A DNA stretch of 64,000 nt, taken from assembly GCA_934700895.1 (NCBI GenBank), contig CAKUXV010000003.1, positions 62,001 to 126,000 of the forward strand. Reading direction: 5' to 3'. Position 1 is the first letter of the stretch. Every line of letters starts with the position of its first letter. This DNA comes from an uncultured Bacilli bacterium. Lineage in GTDB: Bacteria > Bacillota_I > Bacilli_A > RFN20 > CAG-826. The notes below the pieces were generated by a model. The model did not search any database. It was not told the origin of the DNA and saw only the letters and a list, made by a program, of their open reading frames with translations. This document shows, piece after piece, positions 56,227 to 64,000 of this stretch. The position numbers and the translations under genes were made by a program.

Positions 56227-57687
56227 TTAAAACCTCCTTAATGCCATGCCGGAGAGACGAGTCAGGCAAGCTTTCAAATAGGCTTTGCGGATTTTGGACC
56301 CCTCGAGGCTTTTTGCAATCACTTGTTCGTTGCGAAGATATTTTTCGACTTCGGGATATTCTGAAAACCCTTGGATAATCTGCATAAAGGCGATGAAGAC
56401 GCTTGCTTCACAATCGTGACGGTCGATTTCCTTTAGGCCCTTATCTAGTCTGCGAATTAAGGGCTTTAAGAAGAAACGCTCCCCGCGGTTTTTGAGATCG
56501 TCTACGCAGGCTGCGATGGTTTCCAAGTGAAGGGAAAGGAATTTTTGGGTCGTAAAGGAATCCGAATTCGTTAGCAACGCGACATCATTTTCGTAATTCG
56601 TGTAGTAGAAGGCTTTCCTCAAAAAGAGGTTTTGCTCTGCCTGTTCGGTGGGGTTTAAGTTCTTGTAGAAATCCAAGACGGTGACAAAAGGGACGGCCCG
56701 ATGCTGAATCTGCTGAACCATCAAAGCGATATAGGCTTTTCGATTCCCCGATTTTTGGAGGTAATTTTGCAAGGATTGAATGACTTCAGGGCGAATCGCT
56801 CCGTTTGGGTGGGATAAGGCTTCCATAAGCGGGGCGTCATATCCCCCTTTTATGCAGGATTCGAGGAATTTGCTTTTGGACTGCGGCCCCAAAATGGAGA
56901 AACGTGCCGTTTCCATCAATGAGTCCTCGTCAAAAATGTCGAAGATGTTTTCGCTTTCCTTTCCCCAATCGACAAGTTCATCAAATTCTTTTCCTGGGAA
57001 GCAATGGGCTTTGGCCATGGATGGGATATAGGTTTTTACTTCCTGGTCGCGATAAAGTCTTAGCAAGAAAATGGCCTTGGAACTGAAACTCGGCAGAGCC
57101 TTATAAAGGCGCATGGCGAAAGCTAGACGCCCCTCGTCTTTTTCTTCTTTTAAATAGGTGTGTGCAGCATCCGCAAGCTCAACGACTAACGAATACCCGC
57201 CGTGGAAATGGCTTTCCGCAATGATTTTCTCTTTGGCGTCTTGATATTCTTCGCGGCTCATCTTGGGGCCATAAACCTTCAATAGGATCGAAGCATTGGC
57301 CAAATAGGTTTTGGGATTGAAGCGAACCATGGTTTCAAGGGCTTTCGAAAAGTCGGAAAAAGCATGGTTGGAATCGGCGGCTTGGAGGCGTTGACGGGCT
57401 TTAAAATCCTCTTGGTTCGACTGCTCTTGAATGGCGTAAAGCAATGCAGCTTCGTGCTTGCAGTAATGGCCACCTTGGGCATAGGGGCAGCTACAGGACA
57501 TGGACGAGACTCTGCCTAGGTCGTTTAAGGCAAGGTGGACGTGATAATCTATTGTTCCATGGACAACGGCAAAATAGGTCGTATCGATTTTTTGCCGGAT
57601 GGTCACCAAACCATCTTCAAAATATTTCTTCCCGCGTTGGAAAATACTATTGTCAAAGCGTTTTTCGTTAAGGGTGATGTAATCCAT
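56227..57687 (-). CDS. SWIM zinc-finger protein, partner of SNF2
   Basis: The 486-aa protein has a SWIM finger near the N-terminus: Cys65, Cys67, Cys76 and His78 in CSCPYAQGGHYCKH. The remaining 400 residues appear helical and repeat-like and match no domain I know. In many Firmicutes SWIM and SNF2 parts occur in one polypeptide; here they are separate and separated by a single base. Start 57687 is preferred to 57702. SWIM domains bind DNA or protein. Confidence 0.85.
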   Translation of the reverse strand: MDYITLNEKRFDNSIFQRGKKYFEDGLVTIRQKIDTTYFAVVHGTIDYHVHLALNDLGRVSSMSCSCPYAQGGHYCKHEAALLYAIQEQSNQEDFKARQRLQAADSNHAFSDFSKALETMVRFNPKTYLANASILLKVYGPKMSREEYQDAKEKIIAESHFHGGYSLVVELADAAHTYLKEEKDEGRLAFAMRLYKALPSFSSKAIFLLRLYRDQEVKTYIPSMAKAHCFPGKEFDELVDWGKESENIFDIFDEDSLMETARFSILGPQSKSKFLESCIKGGYDAPLMEALSHPNGAIRPEVIQSLQNYLQKSGNRKAYIALMVQQIQHRAVPFVTVLDFYKNLNPTEQAEQNLFLRKAFYYTNYENDVALLTNSDSFTTQKFLSLHLETIAACVDDLKNRGERFFLKPLIRRLDKGLKEIDRHDCEASVFIAFMQIIQGFSEYPEVEKYLRNEQVIAKSLEGSKIRKAYLKACLTRLSGMALRRF

Positions 57688-57750
57688 AAAAAAGCAACCC
57701 ATATTTTAACGCCAAAACAAAGGCAAGGGAAGATGAGCAGCTTCTTAAAA

Positions 57751-58518
57751 TCAGTGTAAATCGGCTTCTAAAAGAATGGGGCAATGATCGCTTCCGAAAA
57801 CGTCATTGAGGATCTCGCTTCTTTGGACTTTGGACGCGATTTCATTGCTGACGACAAAATAATCGATGCGCCAGCCGGCGTTGTTTTCCCTGGCATGGAA
57901 ACGATAACTCCACCAGGAATATTTGACTTCCTCGGGATGAAGCAAACGGAAGGTGTCCGTGTAGCCTTGGCTTAAAAGATGGGTGAATGCATCCCTTTCT
58001 TCTTGGGTAAATCCGGCATTATGGATGTTGGCTTTCGGATTTTTGATGTCGATTTCTTGGTGGGCGACGTTAAGGTCTCCCGTGTAGACAATCGGTTTTT
58101 TCGCGGATAATTCGCCCAAGTATTCGAGGAGATCCTTTTCATATTGAAGGCGGAAATCCAAACGTTTTAGGCCTTCTCCTGAATTCGGGACATAAGCACC
58201 GACAAAATAGAATTCTTCAAATTCCAAGGTGATGACGCGTCCTTCTTCGTCGTATTTTCCTCCCTTTAATCCATAATGAACGGATAGAGGGGGAATGCGG
58301 GTGAACGCGGTGACGCCAGAATACCCTTTTCTAAGTTTAGAAACGGTCCAATAGGTTTGGTAACCTTCTGGAGAAAAGGGAAACGAAGAATGGTCAGTTT
58401 CGCTATATTTGGATTCTTCCAAAAACACGACGTCGGCGTCGAAAGAAGCAAATGCTTCTGGAAACCCTTTATTTAAGATGGCGCGGATGCCGTTGACGTT
58501 GAAGGAGACAAATTTCAT
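57751..58518 (-). CDS. xth: Exodeoxyribonuclease III (AP endonuclease)
   Basis: The 255-aa Mg2+-dependent nuclease cuts at abasic sites in base-excision repair. Motifs are FNVNGIRA, FLEESK with the metal Glu (about 34), YVPNSGEGLKRL, the catalytic GDLNVAHQEIDI, WRIDYF and the terminal GSDHCPI. The length is standard. A GAGGA site precedes the ATG. Confidence 0.95.
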   Translation of the reverse strand: MKFVSFNVNGIRAILNKGFPEAFASFDADVVFLEESKYSETDHSSFPFSPEGYQTYWTVSKLRKGYSGVTAFTRIPPLSVHYGLKGGKYDEEGRVITLEFEEFYFVGAYVPNSGEGLKRLDFRLQYEKDLLEYLGELSAKKPIVYTGDLNVAHQEIDIKNPKANIHNAGFTQEERDAFTHLLSQGYTDTFRLLHPEEVKYSWWSYRFHARENNAGWRIDYFVVSNEIASKVQRSEILNDVFGSDHCPILLEADLH

Positions 58519-58576
58519 AAAGATTCCTCACTTGGCTACTTATTTTAAGGCAAAAGGAGGATACAATTCACTCGGT

Positions 58577-59005
58577 ATGAAAATCTCATTAGAACAATTC
58601 CATCAAAATGTGGGCGAAATCCTGATGTATTGCCAATGCGTCGAGGAGAACGTTAAGCGCATCTACGCGCATATGCAACAAGGCGATTATTCGTTGAATC
58701 GTCTTCGGATCGATGAAGAAAGGATGACGCTTGGTCAGGTCATCACGGCGATGAAAGCCTTAGACCAAAGCCGGAAAAATACCTTTTTCACGGAAAGGGA
58801 TTATGGGTATTTGTTCCTGATTACCAAAACCAGAAATGAATACGCGCATAACGTGTATACCCATTTCTGCTATTTATGCGACCCCGATGCCTTTGACCGC
58901 AGTTACGATCAATGTGTGGACGATATGATGAAAGACAAAGTTTGGCTCTCCGCCCTTTATGAAGCCGTGGAGGACGCTAGGCTGCTTTACGAAAAAGAAA
59001 ATTAA
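58577..59005 (+). CDS. HEPN-like small helical protein
   Basis: The 142-aa protein is helical and contains TKTRNEYAHNVY, an R-x4-H motif (Arg86, His91) as in HEPN ribonucleases and related non-catalytic proteins. AAAGGAGG lies 16 bases before the ATG, an unusually long gap, and TACAAT lies 9 bases before, so the start could be leaderless. It precedes the M18 peptidase by 10 bp and should share its mRNA. A toxin role is possible but unsupported. Confidence 0.65.
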   Translation: MKISLEQFHQNVGEILMYCQCVEENVKRIYAHMQQGDYSLNRLRIDEERMTLGQVITAMKALDQSRKNTFFTERDYGYLFLITKTRNEYAHNVYTHFCYLCDPDAFDRSYDQCVDDMMKDKVWLSALYEAVEDARLLYEKEN

Positions 59006-59015
59006 GGAGAAAACC

Positions 59016-60308
59016 ATGGAACACATCATCAAAATTTTATCGATGTTAGGGGAATCTTATAGCCCCTTTCACGTCGTGGACAATTTGGCCAACGAATTGT
59101 TGGAAAATGGGTTTGAAGAAATCGATGAGAAAACCCCATTTGATTTAAGGAAAGGAAAGAATTATTTCGTTCGTAGAAACGATTCTTCCCTCATCGCTTT
59201 TAAAATTCCCTCTTCCCCGAGGCTTTCTTTCAAAGTCACGGCCGCCCACACGGATTCGCCGACTTTTAAAATCAAGCCTCAGCCCGTTGAAATCTTCAAA
59301 AATCTGATTCGTTTAAATATCGAACCTTATGGTGGGATGCTGATGTCCACGTGGATGGATCGACCGTTGTCGATCGCAGGCCGCGTGATGGTGAAAACGG
59401 AACAAGGAATCGAATCGCGGTTTTTGGCGATTCAACGGGACCTTCTTCAAATCCCCTCCCTTTGCATCCATTTTGATCGGAATGCGAATGAAAATTCTTC
59501 GTTTAACCCCACCAAAATGCTTCCGATTTTAGGCGAATGCAAAGACGGAGCGTTCTCTTTTGACGCTTTCCTTCAAGAAGAATTGAAAACGCAGGACGAG
59601 ATTCTTTCTCACGACCTCTTCCTTTATAACCGCGACGAACCTCGCCTTGTTGGATTAAATGGCGAATTTGTTTCTAGCCCGCGCCTAGACGATTTGGCTT
59701 CGACCTATTCCTGCCTGCTAGGCTTCATTGAAGGAGATTGTACCGATTCCATCGACGTTTATTGTGCCTTCGACAACGAAGAGGTGGGCTCTTTGACCCG
59801 TCAAGGTGCGAATTCTACTTTCTTACGCGACGTTTTGCGCCGCGTTTCCTCGACTTTGTTTGAAGAAAAAGAGGGCCTAGAAATCGGGGCCGCGAACGGG
59901 TTTATGATGTCGGTGGATAACGCTCATGCCAATCACCCTAATTTCCCAGAAACCAGCGACGCCACAACGGATATCCGCCTGAATGGAGGCATTGTAATCA
60001 AACACAATGCGCGCCAAAAGTACATGACGGATGCTTTCTCATGCAGTTTAGCCAAAGAAATCGCCAAAATCGCAGAAGTCCCCTTTGGCGAATATACCAA
60101 TCGTAGCGATATGCCGGGCGGTTCGACTTTAGGCAATATCAGCAACGGCGAAATTAGCTTTGCAGGTGCCGATATTGGCGTTGCCCAGCTTGCCATGCAC
60201 AGCTCCAACGAATTCTGTGGAACCCATGACTTAGAGGCAATGGCACGCTTCATTAAAGCCTATTACTCTACTCCGTTGCACCTGGAGGCGAACGCTATTC
60301 GTCTTTAA
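59016..60308 (+). CDS. M18-family aminopeptidase
   Basis: The 430-aa zinc aminopeptidase has AAHTDSPTF (metal His about 78), SSPRLDDLAS (metal Asp), DNEEVGS (catalytic and metal Glu) and the C-terminal MHSSNE metal His. It removes acidic N-terminal residues, or those of similar type, from peptides in the cytoplasm. Start 59016 follows TAAGGAG. It is convergent with the nucleotidyltransferase gene 4 bp away. Confidence 0.93.
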   Translation: MEHIIKILSMLGESYSPFHVVDNLANELLENGFEEIDEKTPFDLRKGKNYFVRRNDSSLIAFKIPSSPRLSFKVTAAHTDSPTFKIKPQPVEIFKNLIRLNIEPYGGMLMSTWMDRPLSIAGRVMVKTEQGIESRFLAIQRDLLQIPSLCIHFDRNANENSSFNPTKMLPILGECKDGAFSFDAFLQEELKTQDEILSHDLFLYNRDEPRLVGLNGEFVSSPRLDDLASTYSCLLGFIEGDCTDSIDVYCAFDNEEVGSLTRQGANSTFLRDVLRRVSSTLFEEKEGLEIGAANGFMMSVDNAHANHPNFPETSDATTDIRLNGGIVIKHNARQKYMTDAFSCSLAKEIAKIAEVPFGEYTNRSDMPGGSTLGNISNGEISFAGADIGVAQLAMHSSNEFCGTHDLEAMARFIKAYYSTPLHLEANAIRL

Positions 60309-60312
60309 TTTT

Positions 60313-61125
60313 TTACGGAGAAACAATTAGAGGTTCGACCCAGTCTCGAATCTCTTTTTTTAACGCCTCAATGCAATCCACCGGTCCTTTTTCGATACGT
60401 TTATGTTGGACTAAAAAGGAATCCATTAATTCAATGGCTTCCTTGATCTCTTGCACAAGAGTATCGCAGCTTTCCTTCCCCAATTTTACATCCATTAGTC
60501 TTTGCCTTTGAGACACGGATCTTAAGCGAATCGCGTCAATATAAGCCTCGTAGGCAGACGATTCCGAATCGATGAAGGGGATTTGCAGGGCGAAGAAAAG
60601 GGAAGCGTACCGCAACGCGTGCAAAGCTGCTTTGGGATCGTAGCCAAACTGTTTGAAGACAGCCTGACGAGACGGCCCGCCTTGACGAATTTTATCGAGT
60701 TCGCTGTGAGCAAGATTCCGGAGCGCCTGCAAAAATGTAGAACCTTTAGCCTGAAAAATAGCATCAAAAAAGGATTTTGTATGGTCGATAAAATAAATAG
60801 ATTCGGGGCGTTCGGAGTTTAAATAAACCAGTTTTGAGGCCAATCCTTCCACATAATAAGGATTCATTTTCGCAAGCAAAATCGGAAGCTTTCGAATATC
60901 GTGGATGGTAATTTGACCAAAGCTATGATCCAAGCAAGAAGAGAATTGCTTTTCATTAAATAAATCGTCAAATGTTGGTAGACAAAATGCTTTAACATCC
61001 ACGTCGGAATCCGGGGTCTCCAGATTGTAATTTTGGGAACCCTGCACATATGCATATAAAATCTTTCTGCCGATTTGTTGTTCCGCCTCGTTGATGGAAC
61101 CCCTTAAAACTATTGAAATATCCAT
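60313..61125 (-). CDS. Predicted nucleotidyltransferase (COG3541-like)
   Basis: The 270-aa protein has the polymerase-beta fold signature VQGSQNYNLETPDSDVDV: Gly-Ser at 29-30 and Asp41/Asp43 as metal ligands. The rest is helical, resembling a substrate-binding domain. The family transfers nucleotides to unknown targets. Start 61125 is preferred although no ribosome site is visible. It overlaps no other gene but begins 49 bp after the ROK regulator stop. Confidence 0.8.
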   Translation of the reverse strand: MDISIVLRGSINEAEQQIGRKILYAYVQGSQNYNLETPDSDVDVKAFCLPTFDDLFNEKQFSSCLDHSFGQITIHDIRKLPILLAKMNPYYVEGLASKLVYLNSERPESIYFIDHTKSFFDAIFQAKGSTFLQALRNLAHSELDKIRQGGPSRQAVFKQFGYDPKAALHALRYASLFFALQIPFIDSESSAYEAYIDAIRLRSVSQRQRLMDVKLGKESCDTLVQEIKEAIELMDSFLVQHKRIEKGPVDCIEALKKEIRDWVEPLIVSP

Positions 61126-61174
61126 ATTTAATAAACAATTTATACAAAACAAGTAAAAGCAATTTACGAAATGT

Positions 61175-62326
61175 TCATAACTCCGTTTCAAAATAATTCA
61201 TTGCAAGCGGGAGGATTGCGCCAGTTTCCATCGTCTCGTTTTTAAACATTGGTTTTCGGACCTTAATGGAAACATCGTTAAACTTTGAAGTTTTTTCGTT
61301 GATGGTTTTTTCTAGCTTCGCCAAATAGCGATCGGGAATATAAAAACCATCGCCTCCCAGAACGATTAAACCTGGATGAAACAAGGAGCAATAACCCACT
61401 AAAGCAGCAGCCATTTTGTCCATCATATCTTTTAAAGCCCAATCAATTCTGGAATCGTTTTTCTTATTTTGCAGTTCACAAAATCCTTTGAAGTCCAGAC
61501 GCATTTTTGTAATGTCGCGTATTTTTTTGACCATGACATCAGAAGAAATGTAAGTTTCTAAGCATCCGCGGTTGCCGCAGGAACAAGAAAGGCCGTTATA
61601 ATCGATAGAGATATGGGCAATTTGGCAGCCAAATTTTGAAGAGCTCTTTAATAACTCGCCTTCATGAACGATGGTCGATTCCACTTTATCTAATATATTG
61701 ATATATAGGGCTTCCGGTTCGTTTTTCCCGATTCCGTAATAAGATTCCGCCATAGCAAAACAGTCCGTTGAACTATTGATGGATACCGGGAGAGGATAAC
61801 GGATGGAAATTGTTGATAATATCTCAATTTTTTCTCTTCCAAAATAATGCTCTTTATCCTCAATGATCCCTTCTTTGCAGTTCACATTCCCACGAACGGA
61901 AATGCCAATTCCAATAATCTTAGTGTTAATGGCTTCTCGAAATGTTTGGTCGAGACCTTCTAGTAGAATTTTTTCGTAATCCTCGATTCTGGATTCGCCT
62001 ACTTCTAAATTTTTCTCGCTAGATTGCTTCAGAGAGAGGCTTTCGACGCGAATAGTTATTCGTTCCGGTGATAAATAGACCGAAACAGTTTTGGGGGCGT
62101 TTGGTGAGAGAGACAATGCAACGGCAGGTCTACCCTTGATTTCGGAACCCTCTAACTTGTTTTCAACAAAAAAACCGGCTTTAAGAAGCGCTGACACGAT
62201 GTTTGTCACGGTCATTTTTGACAATCCCAGTTTGCGCGAGATTTCAATTCGTGTGGAAGAGGACTCAGATAAAAGCTCTTTAATTACGGCCTTCGTATTG
62301 GCTTGTTTCAATGCATTTCCGTTCAT
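61175..62326 (-). CDS. ROK-family transcriptional regulator (NagC/XylR type)
   Basis: The 383-aa repressor has an N-terminal winged helix (TRIEISRKLGLSKMTVTNIVSALL in pieces, about 25-48) and a ROK sugar-binding domain with the zinc motif CSCGNRGCLET. The catalytic kinase Asp region (NSSTDCFAMAE) keeps an acidic residue, so it may be only a sensor. Direct repeats AATATACAAACG at 62347 and 62396 upstream are its likely operator. Its target sugar is unknown. Confidence 0.9.
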   Translation of the reverse strand: MNGNALKQANTKAVIKELLSESSSTRIEISRKLGLSKMTVTNIVSALLKAGFFVENKLEGSEIKGRPAVALSLSPNAPKTVSVYLSPERITIRVESLSLKQSSEKNLEVGESRIEDYEKILLEGLDQTFREAINTKIIGIGISVRGNVNCKEGIIEDKEHYFGREKIEILSTISIRYPLPVSINSSTDCFAMAESYYGIGKNEPEALYINILDKVESTIVHEGELLKSSSKFGCQIAHISIDYNGLSCSCGNRGCLETYISSDVMVKKIRDITKMRLDFKGFCELQNKKNDSRIDWALKDMMDKMAAALVGYCSLFHPGLIVLGGDGFYIPDRYLAKLEKTINEKTSKFNDVSIKVRKPMFKNETMETGAILPLAMNYFETEL

Positions 62327-62331
62327 AAATC

Positions 62332-62411
62332 TATTATAGTAAAAACAATATACAAACGTAAATAAATATTATTTTTTTAATAAATAAGTAAAACGAATAT
62401 ACAAACGGAAA
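62332..62411 (-). promoter_or_regulatory. ROK regulator promoter with paired direct repeats
   Basis: TATAAT on the minus strand lies at 62332-62337, six bases upstream of the start codon. Two near-identical 16-mers, AATATACAAACGTAAA (62347-62362) and AATATACAAACGGAAA (62396-62411), are spaced 49 bp start to start, close to five helical turns, and the first covers the -35 region. Autoregulation with looping is plausible. Confidence 0.6.
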
Positions 62412-62593
62412 TTTTGCTGTGCTTTTCTGTCTACTGTTTCGTTAGAAAAAGGAAACTATCGAATGGAGCTGATGGTTTGTCAAATTTCATTTGATGTTCT
62501 GATGTTTGTGCCGCCTAATAAAAAACTTCGTGTCAATGAAAACAGATTTTTATAGTTTTGAGGCGGAAAAAAGAAGCTGCCGTTATCGACAAA

Positions 62594-63286
62594 ATGGCAT
62601 ATGGTGATATCGTTGTAGAGATGGATTTCGCGAAAGCATTTGAGAACTACAGCCTTAACGAGGACGGCTTAAAAGCTGATGGCTTTATTTTTGATGGCCA
62701 AGAATGGAAGAAGACATATCCCTTGGTAAACGTTGAACTAGAGGCCCATATTACCCTTAAAAGTGATTGTCCTCCCGGCATCCAAGTTTTTGATCCTTTC
62801 AACGAGACGCCGTACACGGTTTATCGAAGCGACTCCGCGACTGGGTCTTTCGTGGGACAGGTGAGACAAGACTTGGAAGATTTACTTGTATCGATTCGCG
62901 ATAAACACTTCATTTGGAAACCCTCGCTTTCAACGTCACAGGCAGATGAAGTTATTCATTGGGTTTTCCAAGAATTTAACGAAAACCCCGACTATCCATT
63001 TTCAGAAAAATTGACTTACGTTTTAAGGGTTTCCAAAAATCAAAAATGGTATGCTCTTTTCATGAATTTACCTCTCTCTAAAATTGGGTTAGACAGTGAC
63101 AAAAATACTATAATTTTAAACCTTAGAATCGAAGAAAATGATAGGATAAATTATCCTTTTATTTTTCCTGCTTATCACATGAATAAGAAGCACTGGTGTT
63201 CCGTTCCGTTAGATGGGAGAATGGATACGGATTTACTTCTAGAATTAGTTCAAAAATCACGCCAAAAAGCTTTGAATTCAAAATAA
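62594..63286 (+). CDS. MmcQ/YjbR-like protein
   Basis: The protein of about 230 aa has a C-terminal MmcQ/YjbR domain (KWYALFMNLPL, PAYHMNKKHWCSVPLDG) and an N-terminal domain seen in longer members (residues about 8-110). The start is uncertain: 62594 (ATG), an upstream TTG at 62558, and 62621 (ATG) are options, and none has a clear ribosome site. A short protein-like stretch from ATG 62536 in another frame hints at a lost 5' end. The fold binds DNA-like ligands in some relatives; function is unknown. Confidence 0.75.
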   Translation: MAYGDIVVEMDFAKAFENYSLNEDGLKADGFIFDGQEWKKTYPLVNVELEAHITLKSDCPPGIQVFDPFNETPYTVYRSDSATGSFVGQVRQDLEDLLVSIRDKHFIWKPSLSTSQADEVIHWVFQEFNENPDYPFSEKLTYVLRVSKNQKWYALFMNLPLSKIGLDSDKNTIILNLRIEENDRINYPFIFPAYHMNKKHWCSVPLDGRMDTDLLLELVQKSRQKALNSK

Positions 63287-63288
63287 AA

Positions 63289-63338
63289 GGCATCTTCTCC
63301 AAAACCACGGTATGAGTTCAAAGAAGATGCCACTTTTA
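63289..63338. terminator. Bidirectional terminator
   Basis: GGCATCTTCT (63289-63298) pairs with AGAAGATGCC near 63322-63331 around a large loop, with A/T-rich flanks on both sides. It separates the convergent YjbR-like and MscS genes. Confidence 0.6.
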
Positions 63339-64000
63339 TTTGGATTCTAAATGAGAGACGTTCTCTTCGAAGGATTCGGTTACTTTGGCGACAAAACTTT
63401 TCTTTTTCTTTTCTTTTTTTACTCCGATCCCACGGTTCTCGTTGGTGACCGCCTTCGCAACTTTTTGCTCTGCCGGGGTGGCTTTTGGACGGTTGGTGGG
63501 ATCGGGCTGATTCACGACAAACTGTTTGTAAGGAACGATGATGTCATTACGGATAAATAATTGATATAGTTCGCGATTTAAATCTCTTTGCACTTGGAAA
63601 CGGTCCCCTTCTTTGCAGAAGGCAATGACTTGGAAACTGATGCCTCCATCGTCGAAGTTACTAATGCCTTTATAGAACGGACCTTGGGTGATGGAAGGGA
63701 TTTGTTTTGCCATGGCTGGGAGAGCCTGGGCAATAACGGCTTCCACGCGTTCAACATCCTCGTTGTAAGAAGCGTCCATCAAAACCGAAACGAGAGAATC
63801 TTCACGGGATAAATTGACAACTGTTGTAATGGAGCTATTCGTGATGGATTTGATGTTGCCGCCCGCGTCGATGAGTTTGGTCGTTTTAAGTCCAACCTCG
63901 TGAACGGTTCCACGGAACCCATCAATGATGACGATATCGCCAACCGCAAAGTAATCATCAAAGACGATGAACAGCCCGCTAACGACATCTTGAATTAAGG
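63336..64000 (-). CDS. MscS-family mechanosensitive channel (5' end outside window)
   Basis: The minus-strand frame is open to the window end, so only the last 221 codons are seen. They contain the MscS pore-lining/beta-domain core: LIQDVVSGLFIVFDDYFAVGD in pieces, VHEVGLKTTKL, and ITNSSITTVVNLSR. A C-terminal domain with LNRELYQLF and a charged Lys-rich tail follows. An internal ATG at 63782 is not the true start, because conserved sequence continues upstream. The channel releases solutes on osmotic downshock. Confidence 0.9.
   Translation of the reverse strand, partial: LIQDVVSGLFIVFDDYFAVGDIVIIDGFRGTVHEVGLKTTKLIDAGGNIKSITNSSITTVVNLSREDSLVSVLMDASYNEDVERVEAVIAQALPAMAKQIPSITQGPFYKGISNFDDGGISFQVIAFCKEGDRFQVQRDLNRELYQLFIRNDIIVPYKQFVVNQPDPTNRPKATPAEQKVAKAVTNENRGIGVKKEKKKKSFVAKVTESFEENVSHLESK

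Noticed and set aside
58577..61125. MNT-HEPN toxin-antitoxin module
   Set aside because: The two proteins are on opposite strands with an M18 peptidase gene between them, and the nucleotidyltransferase is too long for an MNT antitoxin.
1..64000. tRNA, rRNA, insertion sequence, phage or CRISPR features
   Set aside because: I saw no cloverleaf or rRNA sequence, no transposase or integrase frame, no terminal inverted repeats and no repeat-spacer array.

Overview
The window looks like a chromosomal segment of a low-to-mid GC, Gram-positive, host-associated bacterium of the Bacilli/Erysipelotrichia kind. Pointers are strong AAGGAGG-type ribosome sites, a lipoteichoic acid synthase-like sulfatase, lipoproteins instead of outer-membrane proteins, an ECF folate transporter under a tetrahydrofolate riboswitch, a DUF1846 protein, DUF4143 and archaeal-type orphan ATPases, and a heavy load of sugar genes. 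TGA is used as a stop (for example at the end of the first ROK kinase), so this is genetic code 11. The species assignment is inference.

Layout. 1-3.7 kb is an amino-sugar operon (C1-kinase, ROK kinase, nagA, nagB). 3.9-8.5 kb is an envelope and secretion region: an LtaS-like enzyme, a decayed gene, a lipoprotein and a secreted papain-like protein. 8.5-14.5 kb is a deoxysugar region: fucI, a DeoR regulator and an SGNH esterase on the minus strand, divergent from a rhamnulokinase-family kinase and rhaD, with a perfect inverted repeat between them. 14.7-18.2 kb holds a secreted endonuclease, a zinc alcohol dehydrogenase and manA. 18.3-24.9 kb is a decaying stretch with two intact orphan ATPases among four broken genes. 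24.9-30 kb is glycan-related: ROK kinase, putative TIM-barrel hydrolase, a shrunken SGNH protein, an alpha/beta hydrolase and a nitroreductase. 30-34.4 kb has an AlbA_2-type regulator with a 12-bp repeat, then a csoR-copA-copZ copper locus in which copZ is fused to copA. 34.4-41.2 kb holds a LysR/MATE divergent pair, DUF1846, rhaA and glf. 41.3-51.7 kb has two exporter loci (MarR plus a MacB-like ABC; TetR plus two ATPases and a giant permease). 51.7-64 kb contains the THF riboswitch with a FolT-like gene, mntP, a SNF2/SWIM pair, exoIII, a HEPN-like protein, an M18 peptidase, a nucleotidyltransferase, a ROK repressor, a YjbR-like protein and an MscS channel cut by the window end.

How it works together. 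Amino sugars, fucose, rhamnose and mannose all feed central metabolism from here, as expected of a mucin or plant-glycan forager. The rhamnose isomerase gene lies about 24 kb away from the only kinase and aldolase, which sit beside fucI, so the two deoxysugar routes probably share those enzymes.

I do not see a clearly undescribed multigene system. The best candidates for a second look are the copA-copZ fusion with an internal ribosome site, the 12-bp repeat shared by the leader and the coding region of the AlbA_2 regulator, the overlapping lipoprotein/papain-like secreted pair, and the cluster of genes broken by indels.
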